Source of the DNA: Lentzea albidocapillata subsp. violacea
GTDB lineage: Bacteria > Actinomycetota > Actinomycetes > Mycobacteriales > Pseudonocardiaceae
NCBI RefSeq assembly: GCF_900100275.1
Contig: NZ_FNET01000010.1
Span: 186,001 to 250,000, forward strand
Length of the DNA stretch: 64,000 bases
Reading direction: 5' to 3'
The translations under genes were made by a program, and so were the position numbers. Below the pieces are notes generated by a model. The model had not been told where the DNA came from and did no database searches. It saw only the letters and a list, made by a program, of their open reading frames with translations. How positions within the stretch are numbered: the stretch's first letter is position 1; every line of letters begins with the position of its first letter. Shown here in pieces: positions 25,962 through 35,212 of the stretch.

Positions 25962-26786
25962 GTGATCGAGCTCCAGTTCCGCGGCCGGACCGTCGTCCGC
26001 GACCACGCGCTGGTGATGGCGATCATCAACCGCACGCCGGACTCGTTCTACGACAAGGGCGCCACCTACGCCGAGGACGTGGCCATGGAGGCCGTGCACC
26101 GCGTCGTGGACGAAGGCGCGGACATCGTGGACATCGGCGGTGTGAAGGCCGGCCCCGGCGATCTGGTCGACTCCGGCGAGGAAGTGCGCCGCGTCGTGCC
26201 GTTCATCGCGCGCGTGCGTGCCGCCTACCCGGATCTGATCATCAGCAGCGACACCTGGCGCGCGGACGTCGGCCGCCTCGTCTGCGAGGCCGGGGCCGAC
26301 CTGCTCAACGACACGTGGGCGGGCGCGGACCCGCAGCTGGCCGAGGTCGCCGCGGAGTACGGCGCCGGCTACGTCTGCTCGCACACGGGCGGTGCGGTGC
26401 CCCGCACGCGTCCGCATAGGGTTAGTTACCCGAACCTCGTCGCGGACGTCATCGCGGAGACGACGTCGCGTGCCGAGAGGGTGGTCTCGCTCGGTGTGCC
26501 TCGTAAGAGCGTGCTGATCGACCCCACACACGACTTCGGCAAGAACACATGGCACAGCCTCGCGCTGGTGCGGCACACGGACGAGCTGGTGGCGACCGGG
26601 TGGCCGGTGCTGATGGCTCTGTCCAACAAGGACTTCGTCGGGGAGACCCTCGGCGTGGAACTGAACGAGCGCGTCGAGGGCACCCTCGTCGCGACCGTGA
26701 TCGCGGCGTTGGCGGGCGCCGCGGTCTTTCGCGCGCACGAGGTGGCGCGCACCAGACGAGTACTCGAGTCCGTCGCTCGACTCTGA
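25962..26786 (+). CDS. folP2: Dihydropteroate synthase homologue, FolP2 type
   Basis: TIM-barrel protein of 274 residues of the dihydropteroate synthase family, which joins p-aminobenzoate to the pterin pyrophosphate in folate synthesis. It has the first strand AIINRTPDSFYDKG and LNDTWAGADPQLAEVAAEYGAGYVCSH. The loop that in true DHPS reads GGESTRPG here reads GGVKAGPG, as in mycobacterial FolP2, for which DHPS activity was not demonstrated. So it may have a different pterin-related function. GTG 25962 (MIELQFRG). The next gene follows after 14 nt. Confidence 0.85.
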   Translation: MIELQFRGRTVVRDHALVMAIINRTPDSFYDKGATYAEDVAMEAVHRVVDEGADIVDIGGVKAGPGDLVDSGEEVRRVVPFIARVRAAYPDLIISSDTWRADVGRLVCEAGADLLNDTWAGADPQLAEVAAEYGAGYVCSHTGGAVPRTRPHRVSYPNLVADVIAETTSRAERVVSLGVPRKSVLIDPTHDFGKNTWHSLALVRHTDELVATGWPVLMALSNKDFVGETLGVELNERVEGTLVATVIAALAGAAVFRAHEVARTRRVLESVARL

Positions 26787-26800
26787 GCTGGAGGTATCAG

Positions 26801-27739
26801 GTGGACGACGTCTTCGCCCGGTTTTCGGACGACCGGTGGGACGACTTCCTCGACGAACTCGACAAGATCCGCGTGAGCGTGGTGGATCCCGCGGAACGAC
26901 AGCAGCTGAAGGTCACCGCACGCCGCGACGCACGAGAAGCGGGCACTCAGCCGTTGCTCGTGCGGATGGCCCTCGCGGACCACTACCTGAACCTGCTCGC
27001 CATCGGCGTGTGGGCGGGCGACGAGAGCTGGCGTGCCGATCTGCGTGACCTGGTCGTCTCTCTCGTGCCCGCGGAGGACGAGTCACGCGACGACGCACTG
27101 CTGAGCTCTGTCATCGCCGTGGTGCTCGCACAGCTGCTGCAGGACGCACGCCTGCGTGGCGGTTCCGAGGCCGACGTCATCGCACGGTCGGCGTGGGAGA
27201 AGGCCCAGGAGTGGGCTGCCTACGCGGAGGACCGTCACGTGGAACGGCTCCTGTACGCCTCCACGGAGGCCGGTGCGCGCGTGGTGACGGCCTCGGAGGT
27301 GCAGGAGGTCGTCGAGCTCGCCACGGCCGCAGCGGACGACCAGCACGCCGAAACGATCGCCGCTCTGGAGACCGAGGGCTTCACCGCGGAGTTCATGAAC
27401 GGCGTGTGGGTGGTGGAGGGCGAGTTCCGCAACGCGGTGCGGGCCGCTGCGCGCGCGATCACGCTCACGGGCCATGGCTGCGTCCTCGCGCGCAACATTC
27501 GGTCATCGGCCGTGATGCTGTGGCACGAGAACACGCTCGCCATGGCGGACTCGAAGGTGCCGCGCTGGCGCGTCTACCCGATGCTCGCGCCCGTTACGCC
27601 GCAATCGAAGTTTTCCGGCGGTGAAGGCCTGCCGTTCACCCGCGAGACACACCCGCTGGCACCCGCTCCAGAAGTCGTCCGCCGGTTGGCGGACGCCGTT
27701 GGTGTCAACCTGTCCCATCTGCTGGCTGCATTGCGGTGA
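26801..27739 (+). CDS. Hypothetical protein downstream of folP2
   Basis: Not recognised. 312 residues, acidic, mainly helical in the first two thirds (DDVFARFSDDRWDDFLDELDKIRVSV; ALLSSVIAVVLAQLLQDARL), with a mixed region around FTAEFMNGVWVVEGEFRNAVRAAARAITLTGHGCVLARNIR and a C-terminal helix FTRETHPLAPAPEVVRRLADAVGV. No signal peptide or membrane segment. A GGAGG ribosome site lies 7 nt before GTG 26801. It is 14 nt after folP2 and probably in the same transcript. Confidence 0.7.
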   Translation: MDDVFARFSDDRWDDFLDELDKIRVSVVDPAERQQLKVTARRDAREAGTQPLLVRMALADHYLNLLAIGVWAGDESWRADLRDLVVSLVPAEDESRDDALLSSVIAVVLAQLLQDARLRGGSEADVIARSAWEKAQEWAAYAEDRHVERLLYASTEAGARVVTASEVQEVVELATAAADDQHAETIAALETEGFTAEFMNGVWVVEGEFRNAVRAAARAITLTGHGCVLARNIRSSAVMLWHENTLAMADSKVPRWRVYPMLAPVTPQSKFSGGEGLPFTRETHPLAPAPEVVRRLADAVGVNLSHLLAALR

Positions 27740-27750
27740 AAGGGTGATCT

Positions 27751-27780
27751 TTGACGTTCCGTAACCTCGACTCGTTATCT
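27751..27780 (+). promoter_or_regulatory. Sigma-70-type promoter for a leaderless gene
   Basis: TTGACG (27751-27756), 18-base spacer, TTATCT (27775-27780). The ATG follows 7 nt after the -10 hexamer, so transcription should start at or next to the start codon. It is the best consensus promoter I see in the window. Confidence 0.65.
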
Positions 27781-27787
27781 TGGTGTC

Positions 27788-28072
27788 ATGCCCAGATTCG
27801 CCGAGTTCGATGTGGAAGGCCTGCGGAAATCCAGCGCCGTAGCGGACTTTCCCTGGTCAGAGACGTGGGTCACGTTGATCCGCGTTGATGCCAAGGGAGT
27901 TGTCCGGCAAGCCAAGTCGTTGACGGAGAAAGTTTCTTTGCTGACCGTCGCGTCAGACAAGGACCTCGTCATCGCGTCCTGTCCGGAGATTTACGCGGTC
28001 GACGACCTGTCGGCCGCCCGTGCCGCCGTCAGGGCTTCGGTCGCACGCGAAATGATCCCAAGCCTCGGATGA
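27788..28072 (+). CDS. Small hypothetical protein, leaderless
   Basis: Unrecognised 94-residue protein: [21 protein letters not shown], then [51 protein letters not shown]. Alternating strands suggest a small beta-rich fold. There is no ribosome binding site, but the promoter's -10 box is 7 nt before the ATG, consistent with leaderless translation. Its last 44 nt overlap the end of the convergent P450 gene. Confidence 0.65.
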   Translation: MPRFAEFDVEGLRKSSAVADFPWSETWVTLIRVDAKGVVRQAKSLTEKVSLLTVASDKDLVIASCPEIYAVDDLSAARAAVRASVAREMIPSLG

Positions 28073-29117
28073 ATGACTCCCGCCACTCGGGCTCAGCGGC
28101 GAGCACGAGTTCCGGGAAACGCCGGAGGAGCGTTCCGAACGCGATCTCACCTTCGATACGAGCCAGCCGCGCCCCCACGCAGTAGTGGATCCCGTGACCG
28201 AACGCGACGTGTGGGTCTCGGCCCAGCTGCACCACGTCCGGACCGGAATACCGGGACGGATCCCGGTTCGCCGCCCCAAGTGAGACGGTGACCTGCGAGG
28301 ATCTCGGAATCGTGACCCCTCCGATCACCACGTCGGAAGTGGCGACACGACCCACCCCCATGGCCAGTGGACCGTCGAGGCGCAGGAACTCCTCGACGGC
28401 CTCCGGAATCAGGATCGGATCGTCGGCCAGCGACCGCTGCAGGGCCGGATCGCGCAGCAGGGCGAGCAGGCCGTTGCCGATGAGCTGCACGGTCGTCTCG
28501 TGGCCTGCTGTGATGAGCAACACAAGGTTCATCACCAGGTTCGGTTCGTCGCGGAGCTCGGTGATGACGTCGTCACCGGGCTCCTTGGTGGCCACGAGAC
28601 GCTCCACGTACGCGGCGAACCTGCCGAAGGCCTCGACCATGGTCTCGGGTGCGAGCAGCTCCGCGGACAGCTTCCGGACCTCGTCTCTGTCCTCTTTGGG
28701 CACACCTAGGAGTTCACAGATGACGGTAATCGGCAGCGGGTAGGCGAACGTCTCGATGACGTCCACCTCCTCCGCGCCCTCCCACGCGTCGAGCAGTTCG
28801 TTCGCGATCTCCTCGATGCGCGGCCGGAGGGCCTCCATCCGCCGTGTGGAGAACGCACGTGCGATGGGCTTGCGCAACAGCGTGTGCTCCGGCGGGTCCG
28901 TGTGGTTCAGCATGCCGCCGGGGATGATGGCGCTGCTGAGATCCGGGTGGCTGAGTGCCTGCACGACGTCGTCGTAACGGCTGATCATCCACGACTTCTG
29001 GCCGTCCGGGGTCTCGATCAGCGCGGGGCCCCGCTCACGCCACTCGTCGAAGTACGGGATCGGATCGGTGAAGAAGCTCATGCCGTTCATCGTGGTGTTT
29101 GCGCTGTTCAGGGGCAT
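28029..29117 (-). CDS. Cytochrome P450
   Basis: Heme monooxygenase of about 362 residues, actinomycete class I type needing ferredoxin partners that are not encoded nearby. The I-helix reads [13 protein letters not shown] with the catalytic acid-alcohol region intact; EEFLR gives the ExxR; and the heme loop is [15 protein letters not shown] with the Cys ligand near residue 313. ATG 29117 is chosen (MPLNS); ATG 29135 and GTG 29153 are in frame, the latter only 13 bases from the divergent regulator. Substrate unknown. The C-terminal codons overlap a convergent gene by 44 nt. Confidence 0.92.
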   Translation of the reverse strand: MPLNSANTTMNGMSFFTDPIPYFDEWRERGPALIETPDGQKSWMISRYDDVVQALSHPDLSSAIIPGGMLNHTDPPEHTLLRKPIARAFSTRRMEALRPRIEEIANELLDAWEGAEEVDVIETFAYPLPITVICELLGVPKEDRDEVRKLSAELLAPETMVEAFGRFAAYVERLVATKEPGDDVITELRDEPNLVMNLVLLITAGHETTVQLIGNGLLALLRDPALQRSLADDPILIPEAVEEFLRLDGPLAMGVGRVATSDVVIGGVTIPRSSQVTVSLGAANRDPSRYSGPDVVQLGRDPHVAFGHGIHYCVGARLARIEGEIAFGTLLRRFPELVLAAEPEWRESFIRGLGSFRVRPKP

Positions 29118-29166
29118 GAGTAGGCGATCACCCATCTTGCCGGCGGGGATCACCTAGCCTGACGGT

Positions 29167-31455
29167 ATGGGGTGGCCGTTCGTGGGGAGGGACGCCGAAC
29201 TCATCGCGGTCCGGCGCGCGGTGCGAGGTGCGGGGCTGATCGTGGCGGGTCCTGCAGGCGTGGGCAAGACACGGCTGTTGGACGAGGTCGAGTGCGACGT
29301 CCGGTTGCGTGCCACGGCGGCGATGTCGGAAATTCCACTCGGCGTGATGGCGCCCTTCTTGCCGTCGGTGGATCCCTCGCCGTTGGCGATGCTGACCGCC
29401 GCACGGACGGCGCTGCGCGGTCGCGTCGTGGTGGTTGATGACGTCCATCTCCTCGACGACGCGTCGGCAGGCCTGCTGCACCAGCTCGTACAACACCGGG
29501 AAGCCGTCGTGGTGGCGACGTTGCGTTCGGGCGAACGCGCGCCGGAACCGGTGGTGGCGCTCTGGAAGGACGAACTGCTGCCGCGCATCGAGCTCGAGCC
29601 GCTCGGGCGTGCGGCGGTGGTCGAGGTGCTGGAGACCGTGCTCGGCGGCGCGCTGGACAGCGTGACGGCCGATCGGCTGTGGACAGCGTCCGCCGGAAAC
29701 ATGTTGCTGCTGCGAGAGATGCACTTCGCTGCGCAGTGGGTATCGCACGGCGGTGTGTGGTCGTTGAACGGACCGCTGCCGTTGTCGCCACGGCTGGTGG
29801 AGCTGATCGAGGCACACCTCGCCGCCGTGCCCGCCGAGGAACGCCGGGTGCTGGAACTGCTCGCGTTCGGCGAGCCGCTGGACCTGGCCGCGTCGGAGGC
29901 GTTGGACGGGCTCGTGACCGTCGCCGATGACGGACTGAGGCTCGCGCATCCGTTGTACGGCGAGGTGTTGCGCGCGCAGTGCCCTTCTCTGCGCAAGCGG
30001 AACCATCAGCGGTACCTGGCTTCCGTGCTCGACGATCCGTTGCGAGTAGCGGTGTTGCGCCTGGACAGCGGTACGGCGGACGATGCGGAACTGCTCCTGC
30101 GGGCGGCGAACATCGCCAACGCGACAGGTGGTGTCGTTCTGGCAGAACGGCTCGCACGAGCCGCATGGTCCGCCGGTGGTGGTGTCGAGGCCGCACGGCA
30201 GTTGGCATACATCCTGTTGTTCACGGATCGTGCGGAGGAAGCGGAGGAGATCTTCGCGTCGATCGTGACCGACGACGACCCGATCGAGGTCCGCACCATG
30301 CGCGCGATGAACCTCGGTTGGGCTCTCGGTCGCACCGAGGAAGCCGCAGAGATGATCATGATGCCGGCGGGACGAGCCGCGTTCCTGTTCTTCGCCGGCA
30401 AGTACGACGAGGCTCGTGCGCTGCTCTCGCCCTCGGATCCGGGCGAGGCGGCCATCCTCGCGATGATCGACGTGGTGCAGGGCCGCTACACGGGACCGTT
30501 CCCGGTCGTCCCGCCGATGCCCGAAGTGGGGCTGGGTGCCGAGATGAACGCGTTCTCCGAGGTGTTCGTGTACTCCGTGCACGGTGAACTGGCCCGTGCG
30601 GAACGTCTTGCCGTGCAAGCGCATCGGGAGAAGGTCGAGTGGGATTCCATGCGGTCGAGCTGGGCCGTGTCGTGCGCCGGCTTGGCACGCGCTGGTGGCC
30701 GGCTGCTCGAAGCGCGGCGCTTACTGCGAGAGGCACGGCCCACGCAGCCGTTCGTGCGGCTGTGCGAACTCGCTCACGTGGAGGCGTTGCTGGGCAACGA
30801 CGCACGTGCGCTGCTCGCCGAGGCGGAAGCGCTGGCACCACCGGGAATGCGCCCGTACGGCATCGGGCTGTGGCAGGCGCGGATCTGGGCGGGCGGGACG
30901 TCGCCGTTCGAGGCGGCGGAGGACGCCAGGACGCACACCGAGTTCGCCGCTGAGGCGATTTTCCTGCATGAGGCGGTACGGCTCGGGCATGCTTCCGACG
31001 CCCTGGAACGGCTGCGGGAACTCGCCGCCACCACGACCGGGCTGCTGGTCCCGGCGTACGCGGCGCACGCGGAGGCGTTGGTGCGCAACGACTCCGCGGC
31101 GCTGGAGGAGGTGTCCGCGCGGTTCGAGGAAGCCGGGTACGTGCTGTTCGCGGCGGAGGCCGCCGCCGCGTCGGGCAACCGCGCGCTGGCCGGACGGCTG
31201 ATCGGCCGGTGCGAGGGCGCGCGAACGCCCGCGCTCGCCGCGGTGACGTTGGTGCCGCTCACCAAGCGAGAGCGTGAGGTCGCCGTGCTGGCCGCACGGG
31301 GACTCACGAACAAGGAGATCGCCGAGTCGCTGGTGATCTCCGTGCGGACCGTCGACAACCACCTGTCCAGCACGTACGCGAAGCTCGGGATCGCGACGCG
31401 CGGCGAACTCGCGCTGGTCCTCGGAGACCGGGGATTGTTCAGTCATCCGCCGTGA
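29167..31455 (+). CDS. Large ATP-binding LuxR (LAL) transcriptional regulator
   Basis: 762 residues: an N-terminal AAA-type ATPase (Walker A GPAGVGKT at 28-35; Walker B-like VVVVDDVHLLDD near 90-100), a long helical repeat region and a C-terminal LuxR helix-turn-helix LTKREREVAVLAARGLTNKEIAESLVISVRTVDNHLSSTYAKLG. LAL regulators activate catabolic or antibiotic genes on binding inducer and ATP. A rare TTA leucine codon lies at codon 519 (30721). It diverges from the P450 gene, its likely target, and ends 17 nt inside the convergent jetC-like gene. Confidence 0.92.
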   Translation: MGWPFVGRDAELIAVRRAVRGAGLIVAGPAGVGKTRLLDEVECDVRLRATAAMSEIPLGVMAPFLPSVDPSPLAMLTAARTALRGRVVVVDDVHLLDDASAGLLHQLVQHREAVVVATLRSGERAPEPVVALWKDELLPRIELEPLGRAAVVEVLETVLGGALDSVTADRLWTASAGNMLLLREMHFAAQWVSHGGVWSLNGPLPLSPRLVELIEAHLAAVPAEERRVLELLAFGEPLDLAASEALDGLVTVADDGLRLAHPLYGEVLRAQCPSLRKRNHQRYLASVLDDPLRVAVLRLDSGTADDAELLLRAANIANATGGVVLAERLARAAWSAGGGVEAARQLAYILLFTDRAEEAEEIFASIVTDDDPIEVRTMRAMNLGWALGRTEEAAEMIMMPAGRAAFLFFAGKYDEARALLSPSDPGEAAILAMIDVVQGRYTGPFPVVPPMPEVGLGAEMNAFSEVFVYSVHGELARAERLAVQAHREKVEWDSMRSSWAVSCAGLARAGGRLLEARRLLREARPTQPFVRLCELAHVEALLGNDARALLAEAEALAPPGMRPYGIGLWQARIWAGGTSPFEAAEDARTHTEFAAEAIFLHEAVRLGHASDALERLRELAATTTGLLVPAYAAHAEALVRNDSAALEEVSARFEEAGYVLFAAEAAAASGNRALAGRLIGRCEGARTPALAAVTLVPLTKREREVAVLAARGLTNKEIAESLVISVRTVDNHLSSTYAKLGIATRGELALVLGDRGLFSHPP

Positions 31456-34400
31456 GGCTGTGTCCGTCCCACGTGAAGCGCACGGTCGTCACGGCGTCGT
31501 CCCCGTCCGTGCCGGTCGTGAGCTGGTGGATGGCGATGCCGGTCAGCTCCCGGTAGTCGCACCATTCGTGGTCCGACGTGAGCACCAGGTCGAGGTCGAA
31601 ATTGACCAGTAGCTCCAGCAGCTGACCGCGGTTGGTGGCGTCGACGCCGACGAAGACCTCGTCCAGCAGGATCATGCGGGGTGCGGTCGGGGTGGCGTGG
31701 TAGTGCGCGGCCGCCGCGGCGAACAGCGGAAGGTGCAGCACGATGGCCTTCTCGCCGCCGGACAACGCGCCGTGCACGCGCTTGGTGACGGGCACCCAGC
31801 CTTCGCCTCGGTCCACCTTCACCACGAACTGGTGCCACGTCGTGTAGTCGAGCACCTGGGCGAGTTGTTGTTCCCAGCCCGTCGCGGAGTCGTGCGCGCG
31901 TGCTTCTTCCACGCGCTCGCGGAAGAACTGGTGCAGCAATGCGCGTTCGTCGTCGTTCAGGTCTGAACGCAGCAGGAGGTCGCGGGCCTCTCGGGTGCCC
32001 GGCGGTAGCTGGGGATCGACCTGCCAGTCGAGTTGCACGCGGATGCCGGAGGCTGTTTGGACCCGCTCCAAGCGCTGGTTCATGGTGCCGACGAGCTCGG
32101 ACGCGCCCTGGATGCGCTGGGCGATATGCCTTCTGGTGTCGCCGGTCAGGGTCTGGTCGAAGAGGTCGCGTTCGCCGTCCGTGATGTGCGTGCGCACGCG
32201 GTCGCGTTCGGCTTGCAGCGCTTGAAGCAGGGCGTGCGCGCCCATGCGCGCGCCGTCCAGCGTCGCGGTCAGCACGGTGACGTCGTCGTCGGGGTCGAGC
32301 GACAGGTCGATGCGGCCGGCCAGCTGGTGCTGCGCCTGGTGCACGGCAGCGCCGAGACGGGACTCGGAGTCGCGGATCAGGCGCGGGTCCACCGGTCCGT
32401 CGGGCACCTCACCGGCGTCGGCGGGCAGGTGGCCGCTGGTCAGGTGCCGATAGCGGGCTTCGGCCGCCTCATGCACGACGGTGGCTTCCGCGGCGCGTGC
32501 GGTGTCGACCTTGCGCTTCTCCTCCAACGTGCCGAGTGTGCGCGCCAGGCCCGTTTGCTTGTCCTGCAGTAGTTCGCGTTCCTCGGCCAGTGCGAGAGCC
32601 TTGGCACGCAACGAGATGAGCTGCTGGTCCAGGGCCTGGAACTCGGAGCCCGCGGCACGTTCGACCGTCTCCAGCGTGATGGCGAGGTCGGCGGCCTCCT
32701 GCTGACGGGCGGCCGTCGTCTCCTCGGCCTCGTCGGCCAGCGCGCTGCTCGTCGAGGCACGGCTGCCGGCCTCGACCGACAGCGCCTCGGTGGTGAACGC
32801 GTCGTGGCGGTCGTCCAGCCAGCGGTGGGCCGCGGTGGCGAACGCCGACAGCGCGTCCGCGTCCGGGATTTCGGTGGTGGCGGCGTGCTGGGCGACGACG
32901 GCCTCGGCGTCCGCCACCCGCTGGGCCGCGGCCGCGACGGCGTCTTTCCTTGCCGCACAACGCAGCTGCGCCTTCGTCCGCTGCTCTTCGGCGATCTCGA
33001 TCGGGTCGGTCGAGGGTTGCCTGGCCATCTCACCGGCCAGCGTCGCGCGGCGCACGGCGATCTGGTTCAGTGCGGCGTCCACACCGGACAGATCGGTGGC
33101 GAGCTGCTCGATCAGGCCGGTCAGCTCGGCGATCCGGCCCGCGCGGGCCCGTTTGCGGGCGTCCGCGCCGATGTAGGTGGGGAAGTCCTTGGTCCAGCGG
33201 CCGTGCGCGTTGGCCAGCCGCCACGTCCCGTCCGCGCCGATCGCGACGGCGTGGCCGGTGGCCGTGTCACCGAACGCGACGCCCTCCAGGAACCGGCGGC
33301 AGCGCTCGTCGTCGGTGACGAGCACCTCCAGCAGCGTGTAGCCGGGGGCGGGAGGTGCCAGCGACGGTTCGGCGAAACGGTCGCGATCGGACCTGCCGAA
33401 CGAGTTGTCCGGCGTGAGCCACGCGTCGAGCAGGCCCGACGCCTCCAGAGCCGCCTCGACCGCGCCACGCACGGGCAGTGGCGTGCCAGGGCGGAAGTCG
33501 ACCAGACGCCACAGAGGGGCGCCCACGGCATGAGCGCGGTACTCGTCGTCACGCGTGTACGGCGCGGGCGGCGGTACGTCGACCTGATTGGCGAGCTTCT
33601 CGCGGATGGCGTTGTACTGCGAGAGCTGGCCGTTCAACGCCGTGCGCGTCTCGTCCAGACGCGCCTCGATGCGGCTGAACTCCTCGCGAGCGCGTGCGGC
33701 GGCCTCGACGACCTCGCCGTGCTCGGACACGTTCAGCTCGGAACAACCGTGCGCCCATGTGTCGAAGTCCGTGCGGAACTTCGCAAACGCTTGCTCGAAC
33801 GTCCGCTGCGCCACGGCTTCCGCTTCGGTGGCGAGGTCAAGCTCGTCACGCGTTTCCTCAAGCCGTTGACGTGCGGCATTCCGTGCGTCGACGGCTTTCT
33901 CGTGCGCGGCGACGGCACGACTGATCGAGTTGATCTCGATGGACCGGGACTCGATGGCGGCGGTGAGCAGCTGACGGCCCGACCGCGCGTCGGCGTGCGA
34001 CTCGATCTCCTCGAACAGCGACGGCATGCCCGCGTGTTCGGCGGCTTCCCGTGCGATCACGGCGGAACGTCGCAGCTCATCGGCGCGTGCGGCCGCATCG
34101 GCCTTGGCCTGCTCCGCCTGTTCGTCGTCGGCAACGGCACGCGCGCGGAGTTTCACGGCGTGCGCGGTGGCCTCCGAAGCGCGCAGGTTCGCGGCGGAAA
34201 GCTGCTGCCGCAACAGGTCGAGCTGCTTGCCCTCCTGGTAGGCCGGCAGGTCGGAGATGCCGGAGATCTGGGCGTCGACCCCGCTCGCGTCGCGTCCCAG
34301 AGCCGCGAGCTGGTCGAACGCCTCGTCGGTCAGCGTGATCTGCCGCTGGTAGCGGCGTTCGCTCATCCGCGCGGCCCGCGTCAGGTCCTCGAGCTGCTCG

Positions 34401-35212
34401 GTCGCCGACTCCAGTGTCCGTGCGGCCACTCCGAGAACGCGCTGGGCGTAGCCGCGTTGCACGTCCGCGAGCCGTTCGGCGGTGAAGATCTCCTCGTCGA
34501 GCCGCCGCAGCTCCTCGCGCTGGCGGTCGAGCCGTTCGAACCCCTCGGCGATCTCGGTCAGATCGGACTGGTCCAGCGGTGGAAGTGCCTTGGACAGCAA
34601 CGAGGACAGCACGCTCGGGTCGAGCCGCTCGGACAGCTTCGGCGTGCGCAGCTGCAACAGCGCGGTGATCAACGAGTCGTATCGTTGCTCGCTCACTCCG
34701 GGAAACAACGTCGTCCGCACCGTATGGCGGTAATCGGCCGGTGAGGCGTGCACGACACCGTGTTCGCCGATCGCGTCAACGAGATCGGTCTTGGTCAACG
34801 GGCGCCCGGCCTCGTTCACCAGCGTCAGATCACCGATCCTGAGCGACGTCGTGAAGTACGTGGCGATGACGTTCGTCGTGTTCGTCGTGGCCTGGAGCCG
34901 CGCACCGCATGTGAACCACTGCTCGCCGTGCTGGAACTCCAGCCACACGTACCCGACGCGCGTGCTGCCCTGGTTGCCCTCACCCATGAGGTTCCAGTGC
35001 ATCGTGCGGTCCGCACTGCCGAACGTCGACAGACGGTGCGGACGCAGGTTCGCGTCGAACAGGTACGGCAGCAGCAGCTCGAGCGCTTTCGACTTGCCCG
35101 TGCCGTTGGGGCCTCTGAGCAGCAGCCTGCCCTGGTAGAACGAGAAGATCTCGTCGTAGTAGCGCCAGACGTTGATGATGCCGGCGCGGCTCGGTTGCCA
35201 CCGGTCAGTCAT
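31439..35212 (-). CDS. jetC: Wadjet JetC-like SMC/MukB-type ATPase (TIGR02680)
   Basis: 1257-residue SMC-like ATPase. Walker A RGPNGTGKS (33-41) at the N-terminus and the other half-site at the C-terminus: ABC signature LSGGEK (1150-1155) and Walker B MILLDEVF (about 1180-1187). Between them are long Glu/Ala/Arg-rich coiled coils with a hinge-like break near 530-640. The start RWQPSRAGIINVWRYYDEIFSFYQGRLLLRG is characteristic of TIGR02680, which occurs with TIGR02677/02678/02679 in a conserved four-gene set, now known as a Wadjet plasmid-defence type in which the SMC complex extrudes loops and JetD cuts. Slightly shorter than the ~1400 family average. It overlaps jetB by 8 nt; no JetD gene follows. 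Confidence 0.88.
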   Translation of the reverse strand: MTDRWQPSRAGIINVWRYYDEIFSFYQGRLLLRGPNGTGKSKALELLLPYLFDANLRPHRLSTFGSADRTMHWNLMGEGNQGSTRVGYVWLEFQHGEQWFTCGARLQATTNTTNVIATYFTTSLRIGDLTLVNEAGRPLTKTDLVDAIGEHGVVHASPADYRHTVRTTLFPGVSEQRYDSLITALLQLRTPKLSERLDPSVLSSLLSKALPPLDQSDLTEIAEGFERLDRQREELRRLDEEIFTAERLADVQRGYAQRVLGVAARTLESATEQLEDLTRAARMSERRYQRQITLTDEAFDQLAALGRDASGVDAQISGISDLPAYQEGKQLDLLRQQLSAANLRASEATAHAVKLRARAVADDEQAEQAKADAAARADELRRSAVIAREAAEHAGMPSLFEEIESHADARSGRQLLTAAIESRSIEINSISRAVAAHEKAVDARNAARQRLEETRDELDLATEAEAVAQRTFEQAFAKFRTDFDTWAHGCSELNVSEHGEVVEAAARAREEFSRIEARLDETRTALNGQLSQYNAIREKLANQVDVPPPAPYTRDDEYRAHAVGAPLWRLVDFRPGTPLPVRGAVEAALEASGLLDAWLTPDNSFGRSDRDRFAEPSLAPPAPGYTLLEVLVTDDERCRRFLEGVAFGDTATGHAVAIGADGTWRLANAHGRWTKDFPTYIGADARKRARAGRIAELTGLIEQLATDLSGVDAALNQIAVRRATLAGEMARQPSTDPIEIAEEQRTKAQLRCAARKDAVAAAAQRVADAEAVVAQHAATTEIPDADALSAFATAAHRWLDDRHDAFTTEALSVEAGSRASTSSALADEAEETTAARQQEAADLAITLETVERAAGSEFQALDQQLISLRAKALALAEERELLQDKQTGLARTLGTLEEKRKVDTARAAEATVVHEAAEARYRHLTSGHLPADAGEVPDGPVDPRLIRDSESRLGAAVHQAQHQLAGRIDLSLDPDDDVTVLTATLDGARMGAHALLQALQAERDRVRTHITDGERDLFDQTLTGDTRRHIAQRIQGASELVGTMNQRLERVQTASGIRVQLDWQVDPQLPPGTREARDLLLRSDLNDDERALLHQFFRERVEEARAHDSATGWEQQLAQVLDYTTWHQFVVKVDRGEGWVPVTKRVHGALSGGEKAIVLHLPLFAAAAAHYHATPTAPRMILLDEVFVGVDATNRGQLLELLVNFDLDLVLTSDHEWCDYRELTGIAIHQLTTGTDGDDAVTTVRFTWDGHSLTADD

